From the NCBI RefSeq assembly GCF_029893805.1, contig NZ_JARXYP010000002.1:2790001-2854000 (forward strand): a stretch of 64,000 nucleotides of DNA, given 5' to 3'. Origin of the DNA: Streptomyces sp. SAI-135 (GTDB lineage: Bacteria; Actinomycetota; Actinomycetes; Streptomycetales; Streptomycetaceae). Position 1 is the first letter of the stretch, and every line of letters starts with the position of its first letter. The notes beneath the pieces are model-generated. The model searched no databases. It was not told the origin of the DNA and saw only the letters and a list, made by a program, of their open reading frames with translations. The position numbers were made by a program, and so were the translations under genes. Below are positions 48,364 to 58,700 of the stretch, piece by piece.

Positions 48364-48392
48364 TTACGATACGAGACGGTGCCGTATCGTAA
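48364..48392 (+). promoter_or_regulatory. TetR-type operator upstream of the MFS exporter
   Basis: TTACGATAC (48364-48372) and GTATCGTAA (48384-48392) are perfect inverted 9-mers separated by 11 bases, ending 19 bp before the exporter start. The TetR gene directly downstream of the exporter is the natural candidate to bind it and repress the pair. Confidence 0.75.
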
Positions 48393-48411
48393 TGGGGCTA
48401 CTCTCGGACGC

Positions 48412-49998
48412 ATGACTACCGCAGCCCCTGACTCCCGGGTACCGGAAGCGGTGCACCGGCGCCGCTGGGCGATCCTCGGCGTACTGATGCTGAGCCTGCT
48501 GATCGTGGTGCTCGACAACTCGATCCTGAACGTCGCGATCAAGACGATCTCGACTCCGGCGCCGACCGGCCTGGGCGCCACCCAGAGCGAGCTGGAGTGG
48601 GCGATCAACGCCTACACCCTGGTCTTCGCCGGCCTCCTGTTCACCGCGGGCCTGCTCGGCGACCGGCTGGGCCGCAAGAAGGTGCTGCTGGGCGGCCTGT
48701 TCGTGTTCGGCGCCGGTTCCGCCCTCGCCGCGTTCTCCGGCTCGCCGGACCAGCTCATCGCCTTCCGCGCGCTGATGGGTCTCGGCGCGGCGTTCGTCAT
48801 GCCGGCCACGCTCGCCGTCCTGATGAACGTCTTCGAGCGCGACGAGCAGCCCAAGGCCATCGGCATCTGGGCCGGCGGCGTGGGCCTCGCCATCGCCATC
48901 GGGCCGATCACCGGCGGGGTGCTCCTCGACCACTTCTGGTGGGGCTCGGTCTTCCTCATCAACGTGCCGATCGTGGTGCTCGCGCTCGGGCTGATGCTGT
49001 GGCTGGTGCCCGACTCCCGTGACCCGAACCCGGGCCGGATCGACCCCGTCGGTGTCGTGCTGTCGGTCGTCGGACTGGTGCTGCTCGTCTACGGCATCAT
49101 CAAGGGCGGCCAGCTCGCCGACTTCACGGACGCGACCGTCCTGGCCACCATCGGCGCCGGACTCGCCGTGCTCGTGGCGTTCGTGGTGTTCGAGAAGCGC
49201 AGCGACCACCCGTCCATCGACGTCACGTACTTCAAGAACAAGGTGTTCTCGGCGGCGATCGGCGCCATAGGGCTGGTGTTCTTCGCGCTGATGGGCGTGA
49301 CGTTCTTCTCCGTCTTCTACACCCAGAGCGTGCGCGGCTACTCGCCGCTGCAGACCGGTCTGCTGATGCTGCCGCTGGCCGCCGCGCAGCTGATCTTCGC
49401 GCCGCGCGCCCGGCTGGTCGTGGACCGCTTCGGCAACCGCGCGACGACCACCGGGGGCATGCTGCTGATCGCCGCGATGCTGTGCGCCTTCGCCGTGCTC
49501 GACGCGGACACCCCGATCTGGCTCCTCGAGGTGATCTTCTTCCTCATGGGCACCGGTATGGCGCACATCATGACGCCGACCAGCGTGGTCATCATGCAGG
49601 CCCTGCCGCGCGAGAAGGCCGGCTCCGCGTCCGCGCTGAGCAACACCTTCCGGCAGGTCGGCGGCGCGCTCGGCATCGCCGTCCTGGGCTCGGTCCTGTC
49701 CACGGCCTACCGCAACGGCATCGAGTCCCACCTCGGCGTGCTCCCGGCGGGTGCACGGCACACCGCGGGCGAGTCCATCGAGGCCACCCTGGGCGTCGCC
49801 GCGAAGCTCGGGCCCCGCGGTGACGCCCTGGTCGGACCGGCCAACGACGCCTTCCTGCACGCGATGCACGTCACCGCGCTGTGGGGGGCGGGTGTGGCCC
49901 TGGTCGGCGCCCTGGTGGTGGCCCTGTACCTCCCGGGCCGCCCGACGTCGCCTCAGCCGGGCCAGGAGGAACAGGAGTTGGTTCGCGCGGGCGAGTGA
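48412..49998 (+). CDS. DHA2-family drug:H+ antiporter (EmrB/QacA type)
   Basis: A 528-residue exporter with about 14 membrane segments. Signatures: LIVVLDNSILNVAI in helix 1 (motif D1), GLLGDRLGRKKVLLGG (motif A) and a motif C-like stretch in GLAIAIGPITGGVLLD. It should export drugs or an endogenous metabolite by proton exchange. The start at 48412 fits the first predicted cytoplasmic residues. Regulation is probably by the TetR protein encoded 101 bp downstream through the palindrome just upstream. Confidence 0.92.
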   Translation: MTTAAPDSRVPEAVHRRRWAILGVLMLSLLIVVLDNSILNVAIKTISTPAPTGLGATQSELEWAINAYTLVFAGLLFTAGLLGDRLGRKKVLLGGLFVFGAGSALAAFSGSPDQLIAFRALMGLGAAFVMPATLAVLMNVFERDEQPKAIGIWAGGVGLAIAIGPITGGVLLDHFWWGSVFLINVPIVVLALGLMLWLVPDSRDPNPGRIDPVGVVLSVVGLVLLVYGIIKGGQLADFTDATVLATIGAGLAVLVAFVVFEKRSDHPSIDVTYFKNKVFSAAIGAIGLVFFALMGVTFFSVFYTQSVRGYSPLQTGLLMLPLAAAQLIFAPRARLVVDRFGNRATTTGGMLLIAAMLCAFAVLDADTPIWLLEVIFFLMGTGMAHIMTPTSVVIMQALPREKAGSASALSNTFRQVGGALGIAVLGSVLSTAYRNGIESHLGVLPAGARHTAGESIEATLGVAAKLGPRGDALVGPANDAFLHAMHVTALWGAGVALVGALVVALYLPGRPTSPQPGQEEQELVRAGE

Positions 49999-50000
49999 CC

Positions 50001-50041
50001 GGCGGGGCGGCGGCGGACCGGCGGCGGCCGGACACCGCCCC
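50001..50041 (+). terminator. Stem-loop after the MFS exporter
   Basis: GGCGGGGCGG (50001-50010) pairs with CCGCCCCGCC (50032-50041) across a 21-base GC-rich loop, three bases past the stop. It may reduce read-through into the TetR gene. Confidence 0.6.
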
Positions 50042-50098
50042 GCCGCCCCGCGGTGGAGCAGGGATAATCGCTTCATCAGACAGAGAGGACCAAGCGAC

Positions 50099-50722
50099 GT
50101 GAGCGGCCTCGCGGAGAGTCAGTCCAGGCAGGCGGGGGCCGTGCGGGGGCGGCCCCGCAGCGAGGCCGTGGAGCGGTCCATCATCGAGGCCGTCATCAAG
50201 TTGCTGGAGGACGGCGTACCGCTCGCCGAACTGTCCATCGAGCGCATCGCCCGCACCGCGGGCGTCGGCAAGGCCACCATCTACCGCCGCTGGAACGGCA
50301 AGGAGGAGCTCTTCGTCGACGTCGTGCGCACCGCCGAGCCCCCGGACGCCGAACTGCCCGGCACCTCGATGCGCGACGATCTCGTGGCGCTGCTGGAGCA
50401 GTTGCGGCAACGCGGGCTGATGACCCGTTCCTCGGCGCTGCTGCACAGTGTGTTCGCCCAGATGAAGAGCAGTCCGAAGGTCTGGGACGCCTACCACGCG
50501 ATCGTCGTCGCGCCCCGGCGCCGCAAGCAGCTCGCCATCCTGCGCCGGGGACAGGCCAACGGCGAGCTCCGCACCGACATCGAGTGCGAGTTGCTCAACG
50601 ACCTGTTCGTCGGCCCCATGCTGCTGCGCACCATCATGCAGCCCGACGCCGCCCTGCCGGAGGGCCTGTCCGAACAGATCGTCGACTCCGTCCTCGAAGG
50701 TCTACGCCCCGTCAGTTCCTAG
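50099..50722 (+). CDS. TetR-family regulator of the exporter
   Basis: A 207-residue regulator. The helix-turn-helix is LSIERIARTAGVGKATIYRRW with NGKEELFVDVV following; the C-terminal domain resembles TetR_C_16-like ligand domains. The GTG start at 50099 has AGGA about nine bases upstream. Position directly behind the exporter plus the palindromic operator before the exporter support local control of drug efflux. Confidence 0.9.
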   Translation: MSGLAESQSRQAGAVRGRPRSEAVERSIIEAVIKLLEDGVPLAELSIERIARTAGVGKATIYRRWNGKEELFVDVVRTAEPPDAELPGTSMRDDLVALLEQLRQRGLMTRSSALLHSVFAQMKSSPKVWDAYHAIVVAPRRRKQLAILRRGQANGELRTDIECELLNDLFVGPMLLRTIMQPDAALPEGLSEQIVDSVLEGLRPVSS

Positions 50723-50918
50723 TGTGCGCGTTTCGTCACAGAGGGCGCTTTCCCCCTCGTGCGGGGAACTGGCGAAGGCGACTTGTACGTCATCGCCCCC
50801 GTACGGTCGTCATGGGACGACGAGAGGGAAGCCGATCATCCCCTAGGGTCGTACGGGGTGTTTGCGCCCCCACGGCAGCGGGGCGAACGGTGTGCACGGC
50901 AGGTAGTGAGGCGACGGT

Positions 50919-51968
50919 ATGGCGCAGCAGGCATACGTGACGGAGACGGCGGACGGCGGCTCGGGATCCGAGCGCCAGAGAGACCGGCTCCGGCGTCTGC
51001 TCGGCCGCCCCTTCTCCGGCTGGCGCGGTGACCGCCGGATCTGGCGCCGCGGTCTCGTGCTGGCCGCCCTGGCGGTGATCGTGGCCCTGGTGATGCTGCT
51101 GCACGCGCAGATCCCCAACGCCGTGGGCAACCTGGGCAGTCTCACCGAGACCTTCCTGCCGTGGCTCGGCCTGTTCGTGCCGGTGCTGCTCCTGCTCGGC
51201 TTCCTGCGCAGGTCCGCGACCGCGCTGATCGCGGTGGTGCTCCCGGCGGCCGTGTGGCTGAACCTCTTCGGCGGGCTGCTCACCGACAAGTCCGGCACCG
51301 GCGGCGACCTCACGGTGGCCACCCACAACGTGAACGCCGACAACGCCGACCCGTCCGGCACCGCCCGGGACGTGGCGGCCTCCGGCGCGGACGTGGTGGC
51401 CCTGGAGGAGCTGAACGCCTCGGCGGTGCCGGTGTACGAGAAGGCGCTGGCGTCGACGTACCGCTACCACGCGGTCGAGGGCACCGTCGGGCTGTGGAGC
51501 AAGTACCCGCTGACCGGTGTGCGGGCCGTCGACATCAAGCTGGGCTGGACCCGGGCCATGCGGGCCACGGTGGCCGCCCCGGACGGCCGGGTCGCGTTCT
51601 ACGTCGCCCACCTGCCGTCCGTACGGGTGAAGATGGAGGCCGGGTTCACCGCCCGGCAGCGCGACAAGAGCGCCGACGCGCTGGGCGAGGCCATCGCCGA
51701 CGAGAAGCTGCCCCGCAAGATCCTGCTCGGCGACCTCAACGGCACGATGAACGACCGCGCGCTGAACGCCGTCACCTCCCAGATGCGCTCCACGCAGGGT
51801 GCCGCGGGCAGCGGCTTCGGGTTCAGCTGGCCGGCGTCGTTCCCGATGGCGCGGATCGACCAGATCATGGTGCAGGGCGTGGAGCCCGAGAGTTCGTGGA
51901 CGCTGCCCGCCACCGGCAGCGACCACCTGCCGGTGGCGGCCCGAGTGAGCCTCGCCACCTCTTCGTAA
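50919..51968 (+). CDS. Membrane-anchored endonuclease/exonuclease/phosphatase-family protein
   Basis: A 349-residue protein with three N-terminal membrane segments (about 47-125) and an external EEP domain. Family residues are seen in VATHNVNADNAD (metal-site Asn), VALEELNAS (metal-binding Glu), LLGDLNGTMND (Asp/Asn) and the C-terminal GSDHLPVAA (Asp-His). Such proteins can be secreted nucleases, phosphatases or sphingomyelinase-like enzymes; this one would act on the outer face of the membrane. GAGG seven bases before the ATG. Neighbours give no further clue. Confidence 0.85.
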   Translation: MAQQAYVTETADGGSGSERQRDRLRRLLGRPFSGWRGDRRIWRRGLVLAALAVIVALVMLLHAQIPNAVGNLGSLTETFLPWLGLFVPVLLLLGFLRRSATALIAVVLPAAVWLNLFGGLLTDKSGTGGDLTVATHNVNADNADPSGTARDVAASGADVVALEELNASAVPVYEKALASTYRYHAVEGTVGLWSKYPLTGVRAVDIKLGWTRAMRATVAAPDGRVAFYVAHLPSVRVKMEAGFTARQRDKSADALGEAIADEKLPRKILLGDLNGTMNDRALNAVTSQMRSTQGAAGSGFGFSWPASFPMARIDQIMVQGVEPESSWTLPATGSDHLPVAARVSLATSS

Positions 51969-52060
51969 CCTGCGGGAAGCCTGGGGAAGCAGTTTTTGTT
52001 CCGATACTGAACATAAGCTAGGTACGGAACACCGCTCTCCCCTGAAAGGCTCGGCTCCCC

Positions 52061-53281
52061 ATGCCCTTGGCCCTGCTCGCACTGGCCGTCGGCGCTTTTG
52101 GTCTCGGCACCACCGAATTCGTGATGATGGGGCTGCTGCCCGATGTCGCGGACGACCTGGGCATCTCCATCCCCACCGCGGGCCACCTGGTCTCGGCGTA
52201 CGCGCTGGGCGTGGTGATCGGCGCCCCGCTGCTCGCCGCGGTCACGGCCCGGATGTCCCGCCGCAAGGTCCTCATCGGCCTGATGGGACTGTTCGTGGCC
52301 GGCAACGCGCTCTCCGCCCTCGCCCCCGACGAGCACCTGCTGCTCGCGGCCCGCTTCCTGAGCGGTCTGCCGCACGGTGCCTTCTTCGGGGTGGGCGCGG
52401 TCGTCGCCACGAGCATGGTGGCCCCGGAACGCAAGGCCCGCTCGGTGTCGCTGATGTTCCTCGGCCTGACCCTCGCCAACATCGCGGGCGTGCCCGTCGC
52501 CACCCTCATGGGCCAGCACCTGGGCTGGCGGGCGACCTTCCTCGGCGTCAGCGCGATCGGCCTGGCCGCGATAGCCTCCCTGGCCCTCCTCATCCCGCAC
52601 GACCACGCCCACGCCCCGGCGGTGGGCCTGCGCCGCGAACTGGGCGCGCTGAGGTCGCTGCCCGTGTGGCTGGCGCTCGGCACCACGGTGGCGGGCTTCG
52701 GCGCGCTGTTCGCCGCGTACAGCTACATCACGCCGATGCTCACGGACGCGGCCGGCTACGCCGACTCCAGCGTGACGCTGCTGCTCGCCCTGTTCGGGGT
52801 GGGTGCGACGGCCGGCAACCTGCTCGGCGGACGGCTCGCCGACCACTCGCTGCGCGGCACCCTGTTCGGCGGTCTGACCTCGCTGGTCGTGGTCCTGGCG
52901 CTGTTCCCGGTGCTGATGTCCGCGCAGTGGAGCGCGGCGGTCGCGGTGGTCCTGCTGGGCACGGCGGCCTTCGTCACCGGCTCCCCGCTCCAGCTGATGG
53001 TCATGGAGAAGGCGCAGGCCGCCCCCTCCCTGGCCTCCTCCGCCAACCAGGCCGCCTTCAACCTGGCCAACGCCGGCGGCGCCTGGATCGGCGGCCTGGC
53101 CCTCGCCGCGGGCCTCGGCGCGACGTCCCCGGCGCTGACGGGCGCGGCCCTGGCGGTCCTCGGCCTCGGCGTCGCCGCGGTCGCCACGCTGGTGGACCGG
53201 CGCCGCGCGAGCGGGACCGCCGCCCGCGAACGCGTGATCGCGACCCATGTGCCGGAACACGCGGAGCCGGCCCACCACTGA
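52061..53281 (+). CDS. MFS transporter of the AraJ/sugar-efflux type
   Basis: A 406-residue 12-helix transporter of the DHA1 group. Signatures: FGLGTTEFVMMGLLPDVA at the N-terminus, MSRRKVLIGLMGLF (motif A) and GAFFGVGAVVATSMV in helix 5, which resemble the arabinose/chloramphenicol efflux proteins (AraJ, Cmx). The start at 52061 lacks a good ribosome-binding site. It is separated from the next, convergent gene by a 34-bp palindrome. Substrate unknown. Confidence 0.9.
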   Translation: MPLALLALAVGAFGLGTTEFVMMGLLPDVADDLGISIPTAGHLVSAYALGVVIGAPLLAAVTARMSRRKVLIGLMGLFVAGNALSALAPDEHLLLAARFLSGLPHGAFFGVGAVVATSMVAPERKARSVSLMFLGLTLANIAGVPVATLMGQHLGWRATFLGVSAIGLAAIASLALLIPHDHAHAPAVGLRRELGALRSLPVWLALGTTVAGFGALFAAYSYITPMLTDAAGYADSSVTLLLALFGVGATAGNLLGGRLADHSLRGTLFGGLTSLVVVLALFPVLMSAQWSAAVAVVLLGTAAFVTGSPLQLMVMEKAQAAPSLASSANQAAFNLANAGGAWIGGLALAAGLGATSPALTGAALAVLGLGVAAVATLVDRRRASGTAARERVIATHVPEHAEPAHH

Positions 53282-53295
53282 GCAGTCCTACGCCG

Positions 53296-53329
53296 AGGGG
53301 GGCGCCCGGAGATCTCCGGGCGCCCCCCT
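53296..53329. terminator. 34-bp perfect palindrome terminator
   Basis: Bases 53296-53329 are perfectly self-complementary around a GATC centre. In RNA this gives about a 15-bp stem with a four-base loop. It lies between convergent genes and can act on both strands; the right-hand end has a short TT tract. Confidence 0.85.
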
Positions 53330-53333
53330 TCGC

Positions 53334-53801
53334 TCACTCCAGCGTCCCCCGCGCCGCGTCAAGGAACGCCAGCCGGTTGGCCTCCAGGTAGTCCCGGACG
53401 CTCTCGCCCTCCGGCAGGCCCTCCCACACCGTCCGGTTGAGGTCGAGGAAGTGGGCGCGGGCCGCCCGGTGGACCGAGAGGGGGAACTGGACGCGGATGA
53501 GGCGCTCGGCCACCCACAGGCGGTTCATCACCTCGCTGGTCGTGAGGAACCAGGGGTCGGTGTGCTCGTGGTCGGCGGGGCGGGAGTAGGCGGCGCGTTC
53601 CGCCTCCGCGCTGACCTCGATGAAGCGTTCCAGCAGGGCCAGGCGCTCCGCGCGCAGGGCCTGCGACACCGCGATCTGCTGGCGCCGCTCCTCGGCACGC
53701 TCCGCCGACTGCTGCGTCCTGTGCTGGACGAGGTAGGAGAGCACGCCCCCCAGAGCGACTCCGCCCAGCGATATGAGAGACACCCAGACCTGGCCCGACA
53801 T
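53334..53801 (-). CDS. Small membrane-anchored coiled-coil protein
   Basis: A 155-residue protein with one N-terminal membrane segment (VWVSLISLGGVALGGVLSYLV, residues 4-24) and a long charged helical region (QSAERAEERRQQIAVSQALR) that may form a coiled coil. No enzymatic motif. ATG 53801 places the membrane segment at the N-terminus; a start at 53975 would add a Pro/Arg-rich segment in the repeat region before drrAB. Function unknown. It is divergent from the ABC exporter. Confidence 0.75.
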   Translation of the reverse strand: MSGQVWVSLISLGGVALGGVLSYLVQHRTQQSAERAEERRQQIAVSQALRAERLALLERFIEVSAEAERAAYSRPADHEHTDPWFLTTSEVMNRLWVAERLIRVQFPLSVHRAARAHFLDLNRTVWEGLPEGESVRDYLEANRLAFLDAARGTLE

Positions 53802-53838
53802 GGGCGTCACGTCCCACGGCGGTCGAACCCGACGGGTC

Positions 53839-53889
53839 TGTCGGTGACCTGTGGAGCCCTGTCGGCGGCCTGTCGGTGGTTTGTCGGTG
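53839..53889 (+). promoter_or_regulatory. Phased TGTCGGTG direct repeats upstream of drrAB-like operon
   Basis: TGTCGGTG or close variants begin at 53839, 53860 (TGTCGGCG), 53871 and 53882, with a degenerate copy at 53850 (TGTGGAGC). The spacings are 11, 10, 11 and 11 bp, one helical turn each. They end 21 bp before the ABC gene. This is the layout of operators bound by SARP-family activators near a -35 region. Confidence 0.55.
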
Positions 53890-53910
53890 GGTGCTGGCAC
53901 TGTCCTCGGT

Positions 53911-54936
53911 ATGACGCGAATCGACAAGAACCCCCAGAGCGGGGACTCCGCCGTTTCCGTGCGGGGGCTGGTCAAGCACTACGGCGAGACCAAGGCGCTG
54001 GACGGTGTCGACCTGGACGTGCGCGAGGGCACCGTGATGGGTGTGCTCGGGCCCAACGGCGCCGGGAAGACCACCCTCGTACGCATCCTGTCCACCCTCC
54101 TGTCCCCCGACTCCGGGCAGGCCACCGTCGCCGGTTACGACGTCGTGCGCCAGCCCCGGCAGCTGCGGCGGGTCATCGGGCTCACCGGGCAGTACGCCTC
54201 GGTGGACGAGAAGCTGCCCGGCTGGGAGAACCTGTACATGATCGGGCGGCTGCTCGACCTGCCCCGCAAGGAGGCCCGCAGCCGGGCCGACGAACTCCTT
54301 GAGCGGTTCTCGCTGACGGACGCCGCCAAGCGGCCGGCGAGCACCTACTCCGGCGGTATGCGGCGCCGCCTCGACCTCGCCGCCTCGATGATCGGGCGCC
54401 CCCAGGTGCTCTTCCTGGACGAGCCCACCACCGGTCTGGACCCGCGCACCCGCAACGAGGTGTGGGACGAGGTCAAGCGGATGGTCGGGGACGGGGTGAC
54501 CGTCCTGCTGACCACCCAGTACATGGAGGAGGCCGAACAGCTCGCCTCCGAGCTGACCGTCGTGGACCACGGCAAGGTCATCGCCGACGGCGCCATCGAG
54601 GAGCTCAAGGCGAAGGTCGGCGGACGCTCGCTGCGGGTGCGGCCGGTGGATCCGCTGCAGCTCCAGCCGCTCGCCGGCTGGATCGACGAACTCGGCATCA
54701 CCGGGCTCGCCACCTCCACCGTGGACAGCGAGAGCGGCACCGTCATCGTCCCGATCCTCAGCGACGAGCAGCTGACCGCCGTGGTCGGCGCGGTCACCGC
54801 GCGCGGTGTCACCCTCTCCTCCATCACCACCGAACTGCCCAGCCTGGACGAGGTGTTCCTGTCCCTCACCGGCCACCGTGCCAGTGCCCCGCAGGACGCC
54901 GTCCCCACCGACACCCGCGAGGAGGTCGCCGTATGA
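53911..54936 (+). CDS. DrrA-type ABC exporter ATPase
   Basis: A 341-residue ATPase. Walker A is GPNGAGKTT (about residue 49), the Q-loop follows in GLTGQYASVDE, the ABC signature is YSGGMRRRLDLA, Walker B is QVLFLDEPTTGLDP, and the switch-like residue lies in LLTTQYMEEAEQL. The C-terminal ~100 residues match the daunorubicin-resistance DrrA family extension. It powers export of a drug or lipid-like compound with the permease that overlaps it by four bases (ATGA). No ribosome-binding site precedes ATG 53911, so a leaderless transcript is likely. Phased repeats lie directly upstream. Confidence 0.93.
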   Translation: MTRIDKNPQSGDSAVSVRGLVKHYGETKALDGVDLDVREGTVMGVLGPNGAGKTTLVRILSTLLSPDSGQATVAGYDVVRQPRQLRRVIGLTGQYASVDEKLPGWENLYMIGRLLDLPRKEARSRADELLERFSLTDAAKRPASTYSGGMRRRLDLAASMIGRPQVLFLDEPTTGLDPRTRNEVWDEVKRMVGDGVTVLLTTQYMEEAEQLASELTVVDHGKVIADGAIEELKAKVGGRSLRVRPVDPLQLQPLAGWIDELGITGLATSTVDSESGTVIVPILSDEQLTAVVGAVTARGVTLSSITTELPSLDEVFLSLTGHRASAPQDAVPTDTREEVAV

Positions 54937-55745
54937 GCGCCGCAACCGCCACCATCGACGCCGACGCCCGGATCCCGCTGCGCGGGCACCTCCGGCACAC
55001 CGGCGCCCTCGTCCGCCGCAACCTGCTGTGGATCCGCCAGGACCCCGAGTCGATGTTCGACGCGATCCTGATGCCGGTCGTCTTCACCCTGCTGTTCGTC
55101 TACGTCTTCGGCGGCTCGATCGGACAGGCCCTGGGCGGCGGACAGGACGGATACGTCCAGTACGTCATCCCGGGCATGATCGCGATGATGAGCATGACCC
55201 TGTCCCAGGGCGTCGGCACCGGCTTCAGCCAGGACTTCAACTCCGGTGTCATGGACCGTTTCCGGTCCCTGCCCATCGGGCGCGGCTCGGTGCTGTTCGC
55301 GAAGATCTCCGTCGAGCTGCTGCGGATGCTGTTCGCGACCACCGTGCTGATGATCGTCGCCGTCCTGGTCGGATTCGACATCGACCACTGGGCCGGGCTG
55401 TTCGCGGCGGTCGGTCTGTCCGCCGTGTTCGCCTCCTCGATCATGTGGGTGTTCCTCACCCTGGGTGTGATCCTGAAGAACGCGCAATCCGTGCAGGCGA
55501 TGGGCTTCCTGGTGCTGTTCCCGCTCCAGTTCGGCTCGTCGATCTTCGCGCCGACGAACTCGATGCCGGGCTGGCTCCAGCACTTCACCGACTACAACCC
55601 GCTGTCCGCGCTCGCCGACGCGGCCCGCGGACTGATGGTGGGCGGCCCGGTCGCGCACGACCTGTGGGTGACGCTCGGCTGGTCGGCGGCGATCACGGCG
55701 GTGGCGGCACCGTACGCCATCCACAAGTTCCGCACGAAGAACTGA
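54933..55745 (+). CDS. DrrB-type ABC-2 exporter permease
   Basis: A 270-residue permease of the ABC-2 family with six membrane segments, beginning about residue 45 (FDAILMPVVFTLLFVYVFGG). The SGVMDRFRSLPIGRGSVLF loop and the PLSALADAARGLMVGG segment near the end are typical of DrrB-like permeases. GAGGAGG nine bases before the ATG, which overlaps the ATPase stop. The pair resembles daunorubicin-type exporters; substrate unknown. A 13-bp stem-loop at the convergent end of the SARP gene probably stops the transcript. Confidence 0.92.
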   Translation: MSAATATIDADARIPLRGHLRHTGALVRRNLLWIRQDPESMFDAILMPVVFTLLFVYVFGGSIGQALGGGQDGYVQYVIPGMIAMMSMTLSQGVGTGFSQDFNSGVMDRFRSLPIGRGSVLFAKISVELLRMLFATTVLMIVAVLVGFDIDHWAGLFAAVGLSAVFASSIMWVFLTLGVILKNAQSVQAMGFLVLFPLQFGSSIFAPTNSMPGWLQHFTDYNPLSALADAARGLMVGGPVAHDLWVTLGWSAAITAVAAPYAIHKFRTKN

Positions 55746-55764
55746 GCTCCCGCGTCGGTGCGCG

Positions 55765-58700
55765 TCACACCAGGGCGGCGGCCTCCTTCGGGGAGAGGCC
55801 GCCGCCCTCCGCGTACGCCGATTCGTAGGCCGCGTCGCCGAGCACCGCGCGCAGCGACCGTTCGGCCGTGACCCGCACCTCGCGCTCGACGCTCGTCGGG
55901 GCGTGGTCGGCCGGCAGCAGGGCGTCCCCGGCCGCCAGGCAGCGGGCGCCGTCCCGGGCCCGGGCCCCGCCGTTGAACCCGGCGAGCGCGAGCGCCCCGG
56001 TGCGCAGGTACATGGTCCGCATATGGGGCGCGATGGTCAGGGCCAGCGGGTCCTCGGACTTCTCCAGCGCCCGGCGGGTCAGCCGCAGGCATTCCTCGTA
56101 GCAGCCGTCCATCGCCTCCAGCCAGGCCTCCGAGCCGAGGATGAAGGCGTCGAAGATGACGAAGTGGGCGATGCCGAACTGCTGGCGCAGCAGCTTGAGC
56201 TGCTCGCGCGCCTCGGGGATGCGGCCGGTCAGGCCGAGCCGGCCGGCGAGGAACATCCGGGCGGCGGGCATCGCCTCGTTGCGGGCGCCGTCCTGGTCGG
56301 CGATCACCTCGCGCAGCAGGAGTTCGCCGCGCTCGGCGTCCCCGGTCTCCAGCAGCACGCTGCCCAGCCGGGCGTTGAGCACGGACCGCTGGGCGCGGGC
56401 ACCGAGCTGCTCGGCCCGCTCGATCGCCCGCTGGTAGTCGGCGGCGGCCTCGCTCCACTTCCCTTTGCGCTCATGGGCCTCGGCGCGTGCGGAGAGCGCC
56501 TCGGCGGTCCCCCACACATCACCGATCCGCTCGTAGATCGCCAGCGCCTCCTCGGCGTCCTGGATGGCGTCGCCGGCCCAGTCGGAGCGGTTGGCGAGCA
56601 GGTTGGCCCGCCATTGCAGGGCCGCGGCGAGCTCCCACTCGAAGCCGGGGGTGGCCCGGCAGGTCTCGACGGTCGCCCTGATGACGTCCCGCAGCCGCTC
56701 CATGTCCCCGGTGAGCATGATGGCGAAGAACCAGAGCGAGCCCGGCATCCGGCAGGTCTGCGCCATGCCCGGTTCGTAGGTGGCGGCGATGGACCGCAGC
56801 TTGGCCTGCGCGTGCTGGTTCTGCCAGGCGTCCAACTCGGTGTCCATGCAGGCGAGATGGACGAGGTGGGCACCTCGCCTGGCCTCTTCCAGCACCTCGC
56901 CGGTCCACGGCGGCGGGGTGTCCGTGCAGCGCTCCCACACCGGAGCGGCGGGGCGGACGGGCTCGGTGAAGGGGTCGGGGCCGAGGCCCTGGACCTCGCG
57001 GGACCAGTTGCGGGCCTCGATGCGCAGGTCGCGCATCTGCCAGTACCAGGCGAGCGACAGGACCAGGCACAGCCCTTCCTGCTCGTCGCGGTCGGCCACC
57101 GCCCGGCGCAGGGCGGTGCGGAGGTTCTCGTACTCGCGCTCCAGGCGCTCGATGGCGGCGAGTTGGTCCGGTCCGCGCAGCAGCGGGTCGGTGGTGCGGG
57201 CGAGTTCGCGGTAGTACGTCAGATGCGCGCGCTCGGCGCCGGCGCGGGCGCCGTCCGTCTCGTCGAGGCGCTCACCGGCGTACTCGCCGACGGTCTCCAG
57301 GAGCCGGTAGCGCATCTCGCCGTCTCCGGAAGGGGCCGCCACCACGAGGGACTTGTCGACCAGCGAGCCGAGCGCGTCCAGCGCGGCGGGGCCGCAGACG
57401 GCCTCGGCGGCGGCCAGGTCGCAGCCGCCGGCGAAGACCGACAGCCGCCGCAGGACGTCCCGCTCCTCCGCGTCGAGCAGGTCCCAGGACCAGTCGACGA
57501 CGGCCCTGAGCGTCTGCTGGCGGGGCAGCACGGTACGGCTGCCGGAGGTGAGCAGCCGGAAGCGGTCGTCGAGCCGGTCGGCGATCTGCCGTGGCGTCAG
57601 CATCCGCAGCCGGGCGGCGGCGAGCTCGATGCCGAGGGGCAGTCCGTCCAGGCGCCGGCAGATCTCGGCGCAGGCCGCCGCGGTCTCCTCGTCGGCGTCG
57701 ACCCGGAACCCGGGCCGGGCGGCGGCACCCCGGTCGGCGAGCAGCCGCAGCGCGACCGGCTCCGGCAGCGGCTCCACCGGGCGCAGCAACTCCCCCGGCA
57801 CACCGAGGGGTTCACGGCTGGTGGCCAGGACGGTCAGCCCCGGACAGCGCTCCAGAAGCATCTCCGCCAGCCGGGCGGCCGCCTCGACCACGTGCTCGCA
57901 GTTGTCGAGGATGAGCAGCATGCTGCGCCGGCCGCAGTGCTCGGCGAGCCGCTCGACGGGGTCGTCGAGCCGCTCGCTCCCGGCGGCGCGCATCGCCTCG
58001 GCACCGGCTCCGTACAGCACGGTCTCGCGGGCGCCGACGGCGGTGAGCACGGCCTCGGCCACCGCGTCCGGATCGTCGACCGGGGCGAGCTCGGCCAGCC
58101 ACACGCCGTCTTGGACCACGTCCCCCACGGCCTCGGCGGCCTCCTGCGAGAGCCGCGTCTTGCCGGCCCCGCCCGGCCCGAGCAGCGTGACCAGCCGCGC
58201 GGTGGCGAGGTCGCCCCGGATGGCATCGATGTCGGCCTCCCGGCCGACGAAGGAGGTGAGCCGGGCGCGGAGGTTGCCGGAGGGGGCAGGACCGGTCGCG
58301 TGCGCCGCACGCACGGCCTCACCCGCGGACCCACGCCGGTCCCCGCCGGAGGGCTCCGGTCGCAGCAACTCCCCGTGCAGCGCCCGCAGTTCGGCGCCCG
58401 GGTCCACTCCCAACCGGTCCGCGAGCAACTTCCGTACGGACTCGTAGGCGGCCAGCGCCTCCGCCGTGCGGCCGGTGTCGCGCAGGGCGCGCAGACGCAG
58501 GGCCTGAAGGGGCTCGTCGAGGGGGTGGGTGTCGCACAGGGCGGTCAGTTCGGGCAGGGACTGGTCGGCCTGGCCGAGGACGAGCGCGGCGGTGTGACGG
58601 GCGCGCAGGGCCTCCAGCCGGCGGGCCTCCGCGCGGGCCGCGTCGGCCGTACGGTCGGGCAGATCGGCCAGCGCCGGGCCGCGCCACAGGGCGAGGGCGT

